Origin: Typha latifolia
Taxonomy: Eukaryota; Streptophyta; Magnoliopsida; Poales; Typhaceae
Assembly: GCA_019914945.1 (NCBI GenBank)
Contig: CM034102.1
Span: 248,001-312,000 of the forward strand
Direction of reading: 5' to 3'
Length of the DNA stretch: 64,000 nucleotides
This document shows positions 49,536-64,000 of this stretch, piece after piece. Within the stretch, counting starts at the first letter, position 1, and every line of letters starts with the position of its first letter. The notes under the pieces were generated by a model. It ran no database searches, was not told the DNA's origin, and saw nothing but the letters and a program-made list of their open reading frames with translations. Both the position numbers and the translations under genes were made by a program.

Positions 49536-52500
49536 TCAACTCTCTGAAGGTTGCAGCTTGCTTTTCACAGCAAGGAATGCAGCTTTATACCATGCGGCCA
49601 CAGCCATTGCTCCAGGGTCAGGAACCAAAGCTAGCAGATCCACTGCTACATATGTAGATCGACCAGCCTGCATATATTTTAGCAATCATTAGAGAATGCA
49701 TGACGTATATTTTCAGTTTAATCATATATCAACTTGTGACAAAGGCTCAAGGGTTCAAAGCAGCCAGGATTTATGGCCAGATTATGCCATGATCGACTCA
49801 TGGACATATGCGGTCCACCACAGTATATATTGAGCAATTGATGCTCACAAACCTGATTAACTCATATGGGATGGCACCTTCTCGCATAATGGTGTATACG
49901 CGACGCACTATTATTAATTTTTCATTCTCTGATTTCTGCAATCACATGATAATATGAATTAAAAAGATGAATTACTTGTGCTTGCATATGCTTAGTAGAC
50001 TCTGCCCCAATCAAAGCTGCTTCAGATGACAGGTGAAAAGCTGTCAAAGGATCATCACCAGCATCCAGCCTCTGTTCATGAAGCCACCACATTATATTAT
50101 AGTCTATTGTTTCTAAGGTACAATACGATGTGGACTATGGAGAACCATTTCTTGCCTCTTTAAGAACTGCAGATGCTGGAATAAGAGCATCCAACATTGT
50201 CCGATAGCCTGCATCAGCACCACCATATTTGCTAACAGCAGCGATGGATGCCTCTAATGCATCAGACCCTGGATAGGCAGCAGGTATTCCTGATTATCCT
50301 TACTGAATATGGTACTCATTAATTTGCTGCATAAATGTACAACATTAATTACATTGCTTTGCTGTGATTATTGAGCTTCTCTTTAAACTTGCATATGCAG
50401 CCTTGCAGAAAATGTCGTACCTGTCAAGAAATGAATCAAATATTTTATATTAGAAAAGTTCCAGTCTTACAGATTTCACAACACAATGTAAGACAATGGA
50501 AAAAAGACAACATTATCATCGTAATCTAACGTATATGCTCTTAGAAAGAAGATAAGAGGGGTATAATACAAGATTCCACTTGTTCCACCCATCACCCTTC
50601 GAATTGAGGTTCCAATCTCATTTACTGTTTCTGCAGCGTCATTCATAGGGTATCTGGTGGAGCAAAAGAAACATGATTAGACATCAACCAAGAAAATTGT
50701 AAGCCTAGGAAGATTACAGAACTCATCAGTCTGTTTCATTTACAATAAATATAAGTAATTAACAGAAGTTTAGACTACACTTATAGTCCCTGAGTGGAAG
50801 TAAAACTCAAAAGAAAGTGTGAGTAACCATAGAATACAAATGCCCTACCTGCCGACATTATGCCTCAAGTTATATAACCGACATGCTAAAACCACTAGCT
50901 CAATCCTTATGGGACAGTCCTAAGGTTGACCTACTTAATCACAGACGATGGCAAATTCCTGGGATGCCCAGAAACAAGAGATCTCAGAAGACAGCAAATC
51001 ATAACATACTAATTTTACATTATATCACTACACTTTTTATGCTAAGTTCCTATGTTAACCTCCTACTGATAATAATAGCAAATGGTTCTCTTCAACTGAG
51101 TGGTTGATTAACAACTTAAATGCTGGTTCAAGTATCAGAATTTCTGTGCTGCTTTACCAAACAAAAACCCTCAATGAAAATATTCTCAAATTGAGGAGTT
51201 GACCATAATAAAGTTCTTGGGCTAAAGCCATACTAGAAAGAACTGTCACACAACTGATTATGACATGAAATCACAAACAGCGATGGATGATAATGGATGA
51301 AAAGGATAGGTGAGCAAACAAAGGATGTATCATGTCAAGGTGCCTCGCACAAACTGACACAATTTTGTTCAAAAAGTGCCACAGAAAGGAACAAATTAAT
51401 CTGTACCGCTTTTTCACATCTTCAAGAACAGCAACTGCACCTCTATACATCTGACAAGGAAGATGTCTTAATAAATCCATAGAAAACCATCACGATAACG
51501 TACAAAGACATTATGGCTCAAATGAGGACTTACAGTAGTCCCACAGTCGCCATCGCCCACTTTACTGTCCCATTCATTTAATTGGTCCTTAAGATTGATA
51601 ATCTCTTTGGCAGCTGCTTCAATAGCAGCCTCCAGAACGCAGCCTTGTTCAGTTAGTTTGTGAGGTTGGCTAAGTATCTGCTAATGCATCAGTGAGTAAA
51701 GTCAGTAAAAGAAAAGAAGACCCATATGACAAAGGAACTACATTATGCATTATTTATATCTTATAGCAAAAGGAAAAAAGGAAAAAGAAAAAGAAAACAC
51801 ACGCATGTTGGAAACTATCAGGTTACAGAATACGATAGCAGCACATTTTTCTAGAAATAACCAAGAGATAGCAAATCTCCAAGAACATCATTGGGCTGAG
51901 GACTGCCCAGGTCTCAACTTTAATTATCTAGGAGGCACATACTCCGGTTGATCAATCAACACTATAATGACCAACAAAATACATTTGGACGATGGTTCAT
52001 TTGAATGATATGTAGCCTAAACAGGCCAAATATTTAGTAAGCTTACAGAAGGGGCAATGTTCAAAGCCAAGCAGCATTACTTGCATATTAATGGAGAACT
52101 AAAGATAATACTCTGCTGAATATATTATTCTTTTTTTAAGGAGATGAAAGCCGATTTCTTGAATAAGGTTTTGAAACAAATTCTTGTGTTGTTTTACCTC
52201 GTCATTCCTTGTTGAACAAGACGGTGGCAGCGGAACAGGAATTTTTGCAGGTGGACGATTACCTACAGATTAAAAATGTCAACTTGAAGCTCAATAGTAA
52301 TAGCTACTAACTTAACAAGCAAACAACAGATATTTTGCTAAATAGATAAAGCCATTTGTTTTCACATTTAAAAGTCTCCATAACTCCATTGCTACAATGA
52401 TAGTCCTTCACTTTATCTCTCAGAAAAATAATTTGTCAAATGCTAGTCATAACACAAAAGTCAGCAATGTGAAGGCGAAGAAAAAGTGCAACAAAAAATA

Positions 52501-55500
52501 TGTAGCAGTAATTATTTCAAGATAACAAAAACTAAAAGAACCTATGATATATCTAAGTAACTTCAGTGAGTAGCTTCATCTTTGAAAGCTGTGGACAATT
52601 CACACTTAAAAGTTAAAACCATCTTCCAAATATAATAGGATTTTCAAAATTTAAAGCGCAGAAAGTCAAAGAGCAAAATAAAACAATAGTTTCAAAATAA
52701 TCATTAAATACAACTTAATTTGTCGTGTCCCAAGGTGAAGTTCAAGCATAGATTTATAATTGTATTAAATTTGGATACATTGTCAGGATCATATAATTCA
52801 TGATTTAGATCCTGCATCCAAATAAAATTGGATCGGGCTAAATAATCTGGATTAGCATTCTTCGATATAGATCAAGAAAGAATAATTAGAAATAATAGAT
52901 AACGATGTGCTTTTAGCAAATAAAAATCTGTGATCAGAAGTTGAAGTTAAACGGAATTTAACCTAAAATGTTAAATTACCTTCAACACCAACAGGCCAAT
53001 ATGGAGCTTTAGTTGGGGCATCCAAACGTTGTAAAATTGCTTCATCTGCTCTCATGATAGAGATGGAGAACCCTGTGCAGGACAACTTTATGATCTACCA
53101 AGTCATTAGACAATTATATGCCAAAGCCTCATGCAGGAACTAACCTGCCATATCTAGAGAGGTCATAAATGATCCGGTGTAAACCCTCTCAACAGCAAGT
53201 CCATGTTCCAGTTGAAGCTCCGGAACCGCCTTTCTTGTTGCAATCATTAGCTCCATCATGGGAGTGCCACCCAATCTGTGCAATGTAACTGAGGTCAGAT
53301 GTTCAATGTGTTGATTATTTTCTTTCCATTTTTTCATTCAAAATTGCTAACTTCAGATCCAGAAAAAAAAATACATAACTCAGATCAGATGTTCAATGTG
53401 TTAATTATTTTCTTTCCACTTTTTCGTTCTGAAATTGCTAACTAGGAATCTATAATAAATGCATACTTAGCTCAGCATTCATATAATTACCAGTGAGAAA
53501 ATACACTGAAACTAATTATTTTAAAGCCTACCTTGATGGTAAAAAAACCAGAACTTCTAATACAGATATCACTTTCATAGTACACTAATAAAGCCAATCC
53601 AAAATCGACTAAGTCTGCTGATTCTCTGCCAGGCCTTGGTAGAAGTTCTTAGCCCACGGGTCTGGCTGCACTCAAATTTGATAGTACATTTATTACTCTA
53701 GCCTGACCCAGAGACTCTCTGGTCTACCACTTTTTCAATCCCATTTCACTTACTCTTTCAGAGGTTATATTATATCCCTCTTTATACCAAAATTCTACTT
53801 TTCAGCTTGCCATATTCATTTGAGTTTTCATGCCCATTGTATACTTCTTGACTCTTTTCCATTCTATACCTGTACTTCACAACAATTACTCCAAACCAAA
53901 TCAATGTAGCAAATTAATAATCACCCTATTTACTATCCATGAGCTCAATTGCTTGGAGCTAATGCAACTTGACTGTACTAAAGAAGCTATTAAGTATTAA
54001 CCTATAACAACCATTCTAACCTAACCACTAAGCATTTCAAACAAATTGCTCTAATTTTCTTACTGGAAGCATGTCAGCCCACACTTCCTATAAAATCATC
54101 TTAAGTCAAAGGGAGTTTTCTTTGCTCACTAAATCTTTTCTTTGTGACACTCCTGATGAGATATAAAACTATTAAAAATGAAGGTCATGGTTAAGTGCAG
54201 TCTTCATCAGTATAATTGGCAACCGATGACAAATGATGTCTCCAAGACTATTCCTCCAAAAAGGCTGCAAAAGTTCCCCCTGTTTTCTGATAAAGATGAT
54301 GAAATGAATAATTCCAATCATAACAAAATGTTCCAGTACATGGTTTCCTTCAAGTTTAAGAAAGAAGATATTGCAGTTAAATTATTCTATTTAAGTTAAA
54401 TCAAAACCAAATGTCAAGTTCAAGTTCAAGTCCAAAGATAGTTAAATTATTTAAAGCAGTGAACTTGATACTGGAAATAGATGTGCATATATCAGAATTG
54501 ATCCATATCATCCAAGAAAAATAATGGAAGTCACCCTTTCCCTTGCAAAATTTACTCAAATTGCACAATAGTCAATAGAGAAGTATAAGCCTGAAAACAA
54601 TATTGTTTACCCATTAATCATGAGAACCACTCTACTTCCCCTTCTGATAGGAACATATTGAGTTTCCTGTAAGCAGTTGAAACAATTCCATAAAGAAATG
54701 TTATTAGGAGAGGGTAGTATCAAATTTCAGAGAAAGTAAATCTAGACTTTTTCCCTCCAAAACATGCCTTCGTGTGTGCATACACTCTAATCATGTCATT
54801 CAGATATAGGTACAAATTGCTTCTTCACAAGTCACAACAACATAATCAAATTCTGGATGTCACCTTATGCTTACAGCATGAATGTGGAACTATAGCTAGT
54901 GAACTTTAAGGACCGTGACCAACTACCCATGTATATAGCTCCTCAGTTATTACATGGGCATTGGTTTCCGAGTTTCTGCTAATTAAACCAATAAAAAGAA
55001 TAAAAAACAAGGGAGAATCAGGCATATCATTTTCAAAGTATGTATGGTAATCTTTTTATGATTTACAATGTTATTACATCATTGTTTTCATTATGCAAGG
55101 GAGATAAAGTAATAACTAATAAGGTCAGTTGGTACGTTCAAGAAGAGATGAGTCATTTCCTGCTCTCTTGGTCCAACTTTTTATATGAGCCTACTGCAAG
55201 AGGCTCCCAGAACAGGGGAAGATTAAGAAGAGAACCATCCTCAACCTTCAAAAGGGAAGGGAAATATTAAGAGTTTAAGACCTTCATTGAATTAAAGTAA
55301 TAAATATTTGTGCCATGAATGAGTAGGAAACTTATATTCCATGTTGACCTTGTTAAAGACTTCATATTGTCAGGCTCCCATGAATGTGGAAATGAACCCA
55401 AATTAGGGCCCAAATTGTGGTTTATGAGAGTACAACGCACGGAAGTGTCTTCTTTTTACTCACTATGGTTAAAATTTAGGAAAATTTAAATTTTACACCC

Positions 55501-58500
55501 TATCTTTTTCACATATTTGTGGTTTACATTCTAAGTTAGGTTAACACTAACACCATTTGGTAAATGGCATAAAAAGAATATTTCCATCTAGTTCAACTGT
55601 TTCTCACCCTTCTTCCTTCTTCAGAATGATCAATACTCCTTTGGCCAAAATTTCAAAGATTAAAAAACGAAGGAAATTGGAGCACTTTCTAACCCTCTCT
55701 TCTCCTTCCACCGTCTCTTCTCCCTCATTGTTTATCAGAAAGCTGCATCCCATCCGAAATTGTTGAGAAATAAATTTTAGTTCTTTAAAATTGAATTAAT
55801 TAGATGACACTCATCTATCAATTCCTAGCCTTGAATTACATTTATTTGACATTTTATTGATTAAGAACAGTTGTGTTTTAGGTTGTAGAGGAAATGTGTT
55901 CTTGGTATTTTAGTAATATCTTTAATGTAATTAGCTTAACCTAAGAGTTTGATTAAGTTTAGTGATGAACCTAATGGCATGATGGTTTCTGCAAATATTT
56001 GATAAGATGCAAGTTGCAATTTGTAAATATTGAAAATCTAGGTTATAAACCACACATACATGAAAAAGTAGAGTTAGATGCAAATTTGCCTATAGTTTAG
56101 TTTTGTAATAGAGTGCAAATCTTAATCTCACTTGTTTCACTCTCCTAAGTTAGAAATCTTGAAATGTTTAAAATGTAGGAAAATACAAAATCACAATTAC
56201 TATTTTCTATTGCTTTTACAAAAACCCCATGGAATAATTATGATTTCTCAAGTTGAAATTCATTTAAAGAAATGAACCCCAGTTAGGATGTACAACATTG
56301 AATGACACTAGTATAGGAAGAAAGAATTAACAAAAGCTAAATGTAGTTTCAAAGGGATGAAAAATAAAAAATAGGAAGTCCTGGACTACTTTCAAAGGGA
56401 TGAAAGAGAAATATGTCATGTAATATGACACAACTTCAAAAATTGAATGCAGAAAGCAAAGCAAACCATACCGGTGACAATATCTGCCTGAGAACATGAG
56501 ATACGACTATATCAACAGGTTGGAGGTCAACCACAGCAGCACCAGGCTCCCCATGCTAAAAAAAGCGAAAGAAAACGGAAGAAGCTTCTTAGTTGGAGAA
56601 AAGGGGATGTAATACTGTCTATATATTATAAATAAGTAGTAGCTGATAACAAGAGGATGCTCAGACATAAACAATACAACATAAACTAGAGATGAAGTCA
56701 ACCATATCAACATCAACCCTATCAGAATCACTTTACTATATGAGTTGAATAAACTTACAATTCCAAGGCCAAGCTCCATTAATCCTGGGCCTAAACGATC
56801 TGATGTGACCTGGCCAGGCAGTGTACATACTGACAAAGCAACTCCCATAGTTCCCACCATTTCAGATGCATGTTTTGCTTCTGCAGCAACATCAGCAAGT
56901 GACAAACCAGCTTCTGCAGCTGCGCCAGCAACCTATAAATTAAAGAAACAATTAGAAAGAAAAAAAAATCTATATGTATTATGCTTCAACCCGGCTCTTG
57001 TGCTTAAGTACAATGCTTTTAGCATGTCAAAGTTTTGTAACCTGTTCATATCACGGATTGAAACCTACGAATTTTCTGTGTACACTTTAGTTGGAAATTA
57101 TAATTCATTTCAGACTAGTCATAGGACCAAAGCATCAAGTCCACATTTGAAGATCATGTAACAACCTTTTGTAGACATTGAATGAAAGAATCTGAATTAC
57201 TTTCAATCTAAACTGCTAGAACAAAGATGATATATCAGAACAACTTAGTTTCACACAACTACAAAGTACAAACCCCACTGAGCGATTTGTTCATAGAAAA
57301 ATAAAACTTGCACTAAGGCTAGGCAATTAATCTTATTGAGTAAGAGACAACTAAATCTAATTACATTTTTTTTTGCATTTTAATAATGGGACCTGCTACC
57401 ATTTTGAAGTATTAATTAAACTAAAGCAGATTCTCAGACAGCACCTAAAGCTTGAGCACATATGCAACCAACACCATGTGCAGATACGCATATAAGCAAA
57501 AATATCGTCTGATTATAATACAGTCATATTCTTCAAGGAAGTTTGCAAGTACATAAGAGCTATCAGAAAATTCATTTTGGTAAGACTTGTTCCCACTGAG
57601 AAATTAAGAAAGAAAATAAAAACATCAGGCAATTATGCTTAAGTTATACTTTTGCTTTCTTATGATTATCAAGGAAAAGAGTCACTGTGATTATTTTTTG
57701 TGTCATTATTCTACAGGTTCTTGAAAGCTTTCAGGTTTTGCCAAAGTGGATTAGAACAACCTTTAGTTTGTGGATTCTGGTCATGCTAGACAAAGATAGG
57801 CACTGAGGGAACAATACCTTGTGAACAAGAATGGTCCCTGCCAGACCTCTCCGACCAGCTATGCCACGAGGTGGTGGGAGAGCACAGTCATCTCCAACAA
57901 TAACTGTCTGCAGATATGCAAAATTTAATTTTACACAAACTTAGGTTATTTTAAAGTTATCTTCTTTTTAATGAAGATATCAGATAGTTAATACCTCCAC
58001 TTTATAGCCTTCAGATTTTGCTTGTTCAGCTGCCAAACCAAAATTGAGTCGATCACCAGTATAGTTCTGTCAAGTTCAAAACCCAACCTGTAAGGTCCCG
58101 TATGGTTTTTGGTTAAGGGGAAATCTAGTATAGTACTATAGCTATTCTAATTCCTTACTCTTAAAAATGTACCTCTAATTAGAGTAGGGTAATTTGATGT
58201 GACATAAAATTAAGGTAAAAATATAACTAAGAAGTGAAAAACTAAAAATTGACTCAAATACCCTTGATTTGACATGTAAATTTATGTTAAAAGTGTTCTT
58301 ATTTTTGCAGGTATGTATTGCATAGTTGAGTAAGAAAAGAGATGAGTAGGTGGTAAGAGTAAGGAGAAAGATGAAAAAATTGAATAAAAACTTTTATTTG
58401 TGGAATGAGACAGGTGGATGGTCAGAAAGAGGAGAGAGAATTTTTTTAATTACTATAGTAAAATCAAGGGTAAAATTATAATTGAACTTATGTGTGAAAT

Positions 58501-60895
58501 AATTTGAATAGTACTATCAATCTAGTACAGAGACAATTTAATGTTTGGTTACAAATATAAGTATTGTTCCTTAATTTAAGATAGAAAAAAAGATAATCTA
58601 GAACCAAACGAGGATTAAGAAAGAAGCACCAATGGCAACATTAATCAAGCAGCAGTCATAAAGAAAATTATAAGGAAACAATTACCAATATCATCTAGTA
58701 TAAAAATTTATTAAATATAAAATTGAAATTTCAAATTCTCCTTGGATATAATACATATAACAAGAACTGCTGGCAAGAACACCAGCAAAGGAACTGGTAT
58801 AAAGATTTTGAAATGCAGTGCACCAGCAATAGTAGCTGACTCATAAAAGAGAGGACAATATAATACCGTTACTATTAGTAGGCAACCCTTAGGACCTGTT
58901 ACAGCTCGAATGGCCTGTAAGTATAAATTATGTCAGTTTGGAAGAGAAGAAAGTAATAATAAAATAAGTAGTGCCAAGAAAATCATACAGCTAATATAGA
59001 AGTAGCAGGTGGAGAAGTGAAAACATCTCCTGATATTGCAGCTGTCAACATCCCTTCCCCAACAAATCCAGTTTGAGCAGGTTCATGACCGCTTCCACCT
59101 CCTGCGGAAAGAAACAATTCAAGCAATAGGCTTAGTTTGGTTAGCAGATAAGCAATGGCCAAGTTCTGCTTACCAGGGATAAAACACCTAGGAGTTTTTT
59201 TCTTCTTTTTTTTCTATATCCTAGGCTAGCAGAAATTTCAATAAAAGATCATCTGGAGAAGGCTTGGTCAATGTGGCCAACATTAGAAATATAAAAATAA
59301 GGAGGGACTAGGGGCTAGATGGGGTTCATTTTATTCCATGTGGCTATCTAATTAACACACCCAACTTACCTCGCTTCTTTTAGGTTGGCAAAATTCAGTT
59401 AACATGGCACAGCATTTGTGCTTGGCAACTGCTATGTCTTTTTCTTGCAATTTCTTATTACGGAAGACATGAGCACTAGTTTGCTACAAACATAGATTTG
59501 CAAGAAGATTCATCAATTGCTATGATGACTCCATACTGCAGACCAGAGCTTAGATCTTTCCCTCTATGGAAATAAACACCCGGTAGACAGTGGTATTACA
59601 GTGACCCATGATTCATTAAATGCGACAAGACTCCGTAGGTCCTGAACTATTATTTTTCCCTCTATGGGAACAAAAATTCTGTTAACAGCCGTATTTCTGT
59701 GAATTCAGTTATACTTATTCTTATTCATTTTTCCATATTGGCTGGGATCAAATCTTTAATTTTCAACATACATGCACATGATGTAACCAATTTACCATAT
59801 CAGCCATCAGCAACAAATATATTAAACAGAAAAGAACAATTACAAGCTTCATACCTGATATGACAGCAACCTTGTTATATGTGTCAATCGAGACATCAGC
59901 ACGCAAAACAACCTTAATCTGTAGTGCAGCAAAAGATTTCACTTCAAGATCAAAGATTGCCAAAAGGTTATCAAATCACGTACAGGTTGGCACATTCACA
60001 TCACCTGCGGAAATCCATCCAAGTACTGCAAACCGGGATAAGTTTCAACCAAACCCTCAATGAACTCAGTCACCACTTCTGCATTCATATTACCAGAAAG
60101 TTAATTCAAATCACAAATCTCTGAAGATTCAACAACATTACCACATATTTACACTACTAAATTTGTGCCAAAATTTGGAAAGTAGTATCTGCATATATTT
60201 ACACTATGTCAGCATTGCATCATTAGACATGCAACAGAAACATTACTGAGAATATATTAATCATATCTCAACCAAAAAGAAGAAAAATAATACCACAAGT
60301 ATATATCTTCAAACTTTGCTAAATTTCAGGATAAAAGGAATATAATCAACAAATGGTGGGGGTTTATTAGCATCCTTCTCCGATCTCATGATGTTTGGAG
60401 CACCTCAATATTTAACAATATCACGTTACCAGCACATCCATATTCTTCAAGAACAAACATCCACATTATGCACCCATTAATATGCATCATCAGATACGCA
60501 GTATGCATATAACTCGATCAGTACAACATCCTCGAAGAAATCATAGACGGCCGATCTCAACTTAAGAAAGCGATCAAACGAGGTGAGATAACCAAATAGG
60601 AACGGCAACGACCTCCCCGATTAGAACAGAGAAGCAACAACCAGATAATTCCATAAGAAGCATCAACACAAAGAAAACGCTCAAACAAATCAAATAGCCA
60701 GAAAAAGAACGACTACGAGCTCCTGGATCCGATCAGGGACACAGAAGCCGCAGAATTAGATTGAGAAGATTTAACCTCTCGAATCTACCTCGAAAATTCA
60801 CGAAAACGGTCAAGAAAAAATGGGGAAAAAAAATCAAGAAACAGTGGGAAGAGACCGTCGGGATCGTTGATCAGCTTCTTTCCTTGGTACGCCAT
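49536..60895 (-). CDS. DAK: Dihydroxyacetone kinase (ATP-dependent, DhaK-DhaL fusion; FMN cyclase-type)
   Basis: Phosphorylates dihydroxyacetone (and glyceraldehyde) with ATP; homologues of this type also split FAD to cyclic FMN. Twenty exons, 5' to 3': 60895-60856, 60078-60005, 59918-59855, 59101-58989, 58914-58867, 58066-57995, 57907-57818, 56932-56759, 56555-56472, 54666-54611, 53275-53145, 53072-52980, 52262-52198, 51680-51534, 51450-51407, 50653-50570, 50420-50353, 50268-50156, 50071-49976, 49667-49536; 595 aa. The DhaK domain (about 1-345) has GGGSGHEP (60-67) and the covalent substrate His226 in GIHGEPG, first codon of exon 9. Conserved blocks include [16 protein letters not shown] and [15 protein letters not shown]. 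The DhaL domain (about 385-595) has VGDGDCGTT with metal-binding Asp411 and Asp413, then GTSGILYDIF and [11 protein letters not shown]. The intron after exon 18 has a GC donor (GAG|GCAAG). All functional residues look intact. Confidence 0.95.
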
Positions 60896-62484
60896 GCTCA
60901 ACCCCGAATTCTTGGCCGATCGCCTCAAAAGACGACAAGATCGAGAAATCGGACCAGTCGACGAGACGAACCCTAGCTCTCGACGAGGATGAGAGCGCGG
61001 GAGGAAGAAGGGAGTTGGAGTCTTCTACTTTTCTCTCTCTCCCCTTTAAAATATTTTTTATTTCTCGCGGAGGGTTTGGCAAAAGCTACCTCTCTGTCCG
61101 AATAAAATGTCCTAACTTACGGAAATACCCTTCAGGTTGAATAAAATCTACGATTTTCCCATATAAGCGATGATCAAGATAAGGGGAGCATGGATACGCT
61201 ATTCCTTACCGTCCGATCAAGATAAAGTCGAAATTACATTGGCTGAGAGGAAGTGGCAGATTTAGTAATTAACTAGTAAAGTGGGTGGTTGAGTTGGAGA
61301 AGCGATATCTTCCCTTCTCGAATATAGCGGGACTTCTAGAGAAGAAGATCCGCTGTTTCAGTGGAAACAGCCGGCCAGTTAAGACGTGAAATCGAAACGG
61401 TCTCCTTTGGTTTTGTCACTCAAGATCGGCACACGTAGAATGTCGGTGCGCCCGCAAGAAGCAAACAGCGGACAGCCTTCGCTAAAAACGTGTGTCGGAC
61501 CTGGCACGTTAGAAGGAAGCATGCGTATGTCAAAATGTGAGTTTTGGACTATTTTAAATAATATAATCTTTGAGAAAACTGCTAAATATAAATGGAGAAA
61601 TTTCCACGTAAACTACTAAATTGTTAGTCTTGTAAAAGGAAAAAATAATAATAATAGTGAGGGCTAGTTTTATCAAAAACTCGACAAATGTTCCCGTTTT
61701 CTGGCGAACAGCGACGTAGGATAATGAACCCGGCTGTCGATCCACGTGTCTTTTGTCTTTACGTGGGGGCCACTCCTAATTTATATTTAGCTTAAAATTC
61801 CACTCTGGATTAAAAATAAATAAAAAAGAATCATATTTCTTCCCGCCAATCTGAATATTAATAATTGTGGTAATCGATAGCCTAATATACAGAGAGGCAG
61901 AGAGGTTTGATGTTGGGATCCTGGCAGCAAATCCAAAGCCCATGCCAAGTTGGTCCTTTCCCTCCTCCGGATTTGATCCGCATCTGATGCTTGTGAGTTG
62001 TGACCCAGACCGGTTTTGTCCAATGAGAGAAGGCCTGGTCAGTGGGGGCAAAAGTGGGTACGCCTTTGTCCTCAGTTTTGTTGGCGGAGAGATTTGATTT
62101 ATAATGAGGTGAAATAGGTGATCTTTTCCAATTTTCATGATGGTTGGCATTTTTCTAGAATCCATAATAAAGTTTTTTTTATCGTACATATGATGATGAT
62201 ATGTATCTTTTTCATATCCAAGAGGGTCATGAATTCGACTCGAACTCTAAATAATTTATGAAGAAATTATTTAGTAGTTTAGTGATTTGGCCCGATTCGT
62301 TTGATGATTTGGTAGTACGATTAGCTCGGCAAGACGATGGCTTGAAGCAGGTCTTGACGGCGTTTAATTCAGAGCAATTATTCAGCAACGCGTATGGCTT
62401 CAGCTAAAAGCTTGGTGGAGCCTAAGTGTCTCTATATTTACAGAAAGTTAACATTTTGCCTGGCTTTAGTCTTCGTGCTTGTGA

Positions 62485-62515
<31 letters not shown>

Positions 62516-64000
62516 ATCAATATTATTACGTTTATATCAACTCAACTGGGCCAACAACTCCACATCGAGCATCCATGGCTTCTTTTTTTCCTTTATCCCT
62601 TCACTAAGAAAGCCCAACTTAACTCTGGCCCAATAAAAAATATGGGCTTTGGTTGGGAGAGTTTGTCTCATGCCCTCAGAGAGTTGACTAACTTCTTTGT
62701 AATGAGCCAAGCCACAAGTTGAATGGTCTCATGGCCCACCCTATTAAACCAAGCATAGCATTATTCTTATATTATTGCTGCGTTTGTATTGGTAAATATG
62801 GCCGACAAAAGTTGGCAATTGTCGTTTGTGGCTTCGCTTATGCATCAAAAGTATCAAACTGTGCTAATATTGTAAAGAGGAGATCCTTGGGCTATAAATT
62901 TCGTGTGTCTTAAATTGTTTCATAGAAGTGGAGTCTCTTCTGCAGTGAAGATCTTGATGTGATCGGATAAGGTAAGTGAATCCATCTGCATGTGTGAAAC
63001 AGTGTGAAGATAGAATCCATTATTAGATGCTGATGCGTTGTTTTCAACGAGTTTATTGACGCATTAACTTTGGAATCCATAGTATGACAAATAGGTCAGG
63101 ATAGTCTTTTTTTTTTTTTTTTCTTTTGTCTTGGTACATGCATCTAAAGTGCGAAGAAAGTTCTCAGCATATGGACTGGAAGACATCAAATTTTCTTCGT
63201 TCGAACTCGAGAATTCTCGTACAATATTAGCCCATTTCACATTCAAAGCACTATCTCGTTGGTGTATAAGTTATACTGATGTTAACAGTGTTTCAAAGTC
63301 GTATATGATTAACAGGAAGCAGATGAATTGTGATCATTGTGGTTGTTCTAACTACCACATCATTCAGCAATCAGATCGATCAGTTGATATATGGAATTTC
63401 TAATGAAAAAGTTGCTCAATTATAACAAAGATACAAAGTTTGCATCCTAAGCAATCCCATTTGTTTGTGAGAGATAAGATTATGCAGCCCACCACCAACT
63501 TGTTTGGCTCTTTCATTGCTGTCAGTAATAAAAGAAACAAGATGGAGACAAAGGATTTGCCTAATAGAAAATACTACTTCCTCTAATGATTGCAATTGTT
63601 TAGGGATGTACCCCACCTCACCCAATCCATTCAAATTGGATAACATTGACGGCACCCAATTGTGTGGCTCTATTCTTACTTTCATACGCAAATTTTTTTA
63701 CATAATATTAGGTTTAAACAATTCAGAGGAGAATTACAGATATAACATATGCTGTAAGTATACAAATTAACAGGATCATATATTTGAAGTTCACTTTTTC
63801 CTTTTTACCTTGTAGAGAGGGGAAGATGCATTAAAAAATTAGCTTCTTGAGCTCTCTCTTGTCAGCCAAAGCTCACCGTGAAGCCGTGATCAATCCACAG
63901 TTAATTTGGTAGGAGTTGTTATTCTGATTGATGATCATGCTGATATCATTTCAATTCTTTTCTCTAGGTGAAAAAAAAAATTATGAACTAAAAGGGATTA
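60896..64000. other. Spacer right of the DAK gene
   Basis: 60896-61060 is the likely DAK leader and promoter start. The rest is AT-rich with an (AAT)n microsatellite at about 62483-62511, a T run at about 63107-63121 and no recognised gene. Short open frames on both strands lack signatures. Confidence 0.55.
62483..62511. repeat. (AAT)n microsatellite
   Basis: About nine AAT units in intergenic DNA. Confidence 0.93.

Overview
This is a 64 kb stretch of an angiosperm nuclear genome. The genes have many introns, GT-AG junctions, AT-rich spacers, GA/CT and TA microsatellites, and a plant-type L1 retrotransposon. Family details (IDD, BBR/BPC, ZF-HD, CASP-like, MAP65, BRL2 and cyclin J18 proteins) point to a flowering plant, and the style suggests a monocot. 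I cannot name the species from sequence alone.

Layout, left to right. 1-332 (-): 5' part of a plantacyanin-like phytocyanin gene. 333-4381: AT-rich spacer with repeat debris. 4382-6701 (+): five-exon aldo-keto reductase (AKR4 group), copy A. About 7190-7800 (-): broken kinase-region copy of BRL2. 8727-10334 (+): aldo-keto reductase copy B. 10701-14066 (-): intact intronless BRL2/VH1-type receptor kinase. 16624-17363 (+): CASP-like membrane protein. 17811-19323 (-): IDD zinc-finger protein of the SGR5/LPA1 type. 19324-25376: gene-poor spacer. 25377-26225 (-): BBR/BPC GAGA-binding factor. 30252-30749 (+): short ZF-HD protein with an 82-base GA tract just before its start codon. 32311-34950 (-): four-exon calmodulin. 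36141-39713 (-): eleven-exon MAP65. 43526-46295 (-): nine-exon cyclin J18. 46326-48453 (-): 5'-truncated L1 with a 27-base tail and a 14-base target-site duplication. 49536-60895 (-): twenty-exon dihydroxyacetone kinase. 60896-64000: spacer.

I rebuilt the spliced genes by hand from splice sites, phase and family similarity. Every complete model closes in frame: AKR-A 323 aa, AKR-B 322, CASPL 182, IDD 335, calmodulin 149, MAP65 599, cyclin J18 247 and DAK 595.

The most informative structures are evolutionary. The AKR plus BRL2 pair was apparently duplicated as one block, and one receptor-kinase copy then decayed. An L1 element landed 30 bp upstream of the cyclin J18 start codon and pushed its former promoter 2.1 kb away. 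AKR copy A carries Glu where the family has the nicotinamide-binding Gln, and one of its introns is in frame and would encode an Arg-Ser repeat if retained. The genes otherwise look like an ordinary, functionally unrelated set. I found no coordinated multi-gene system.
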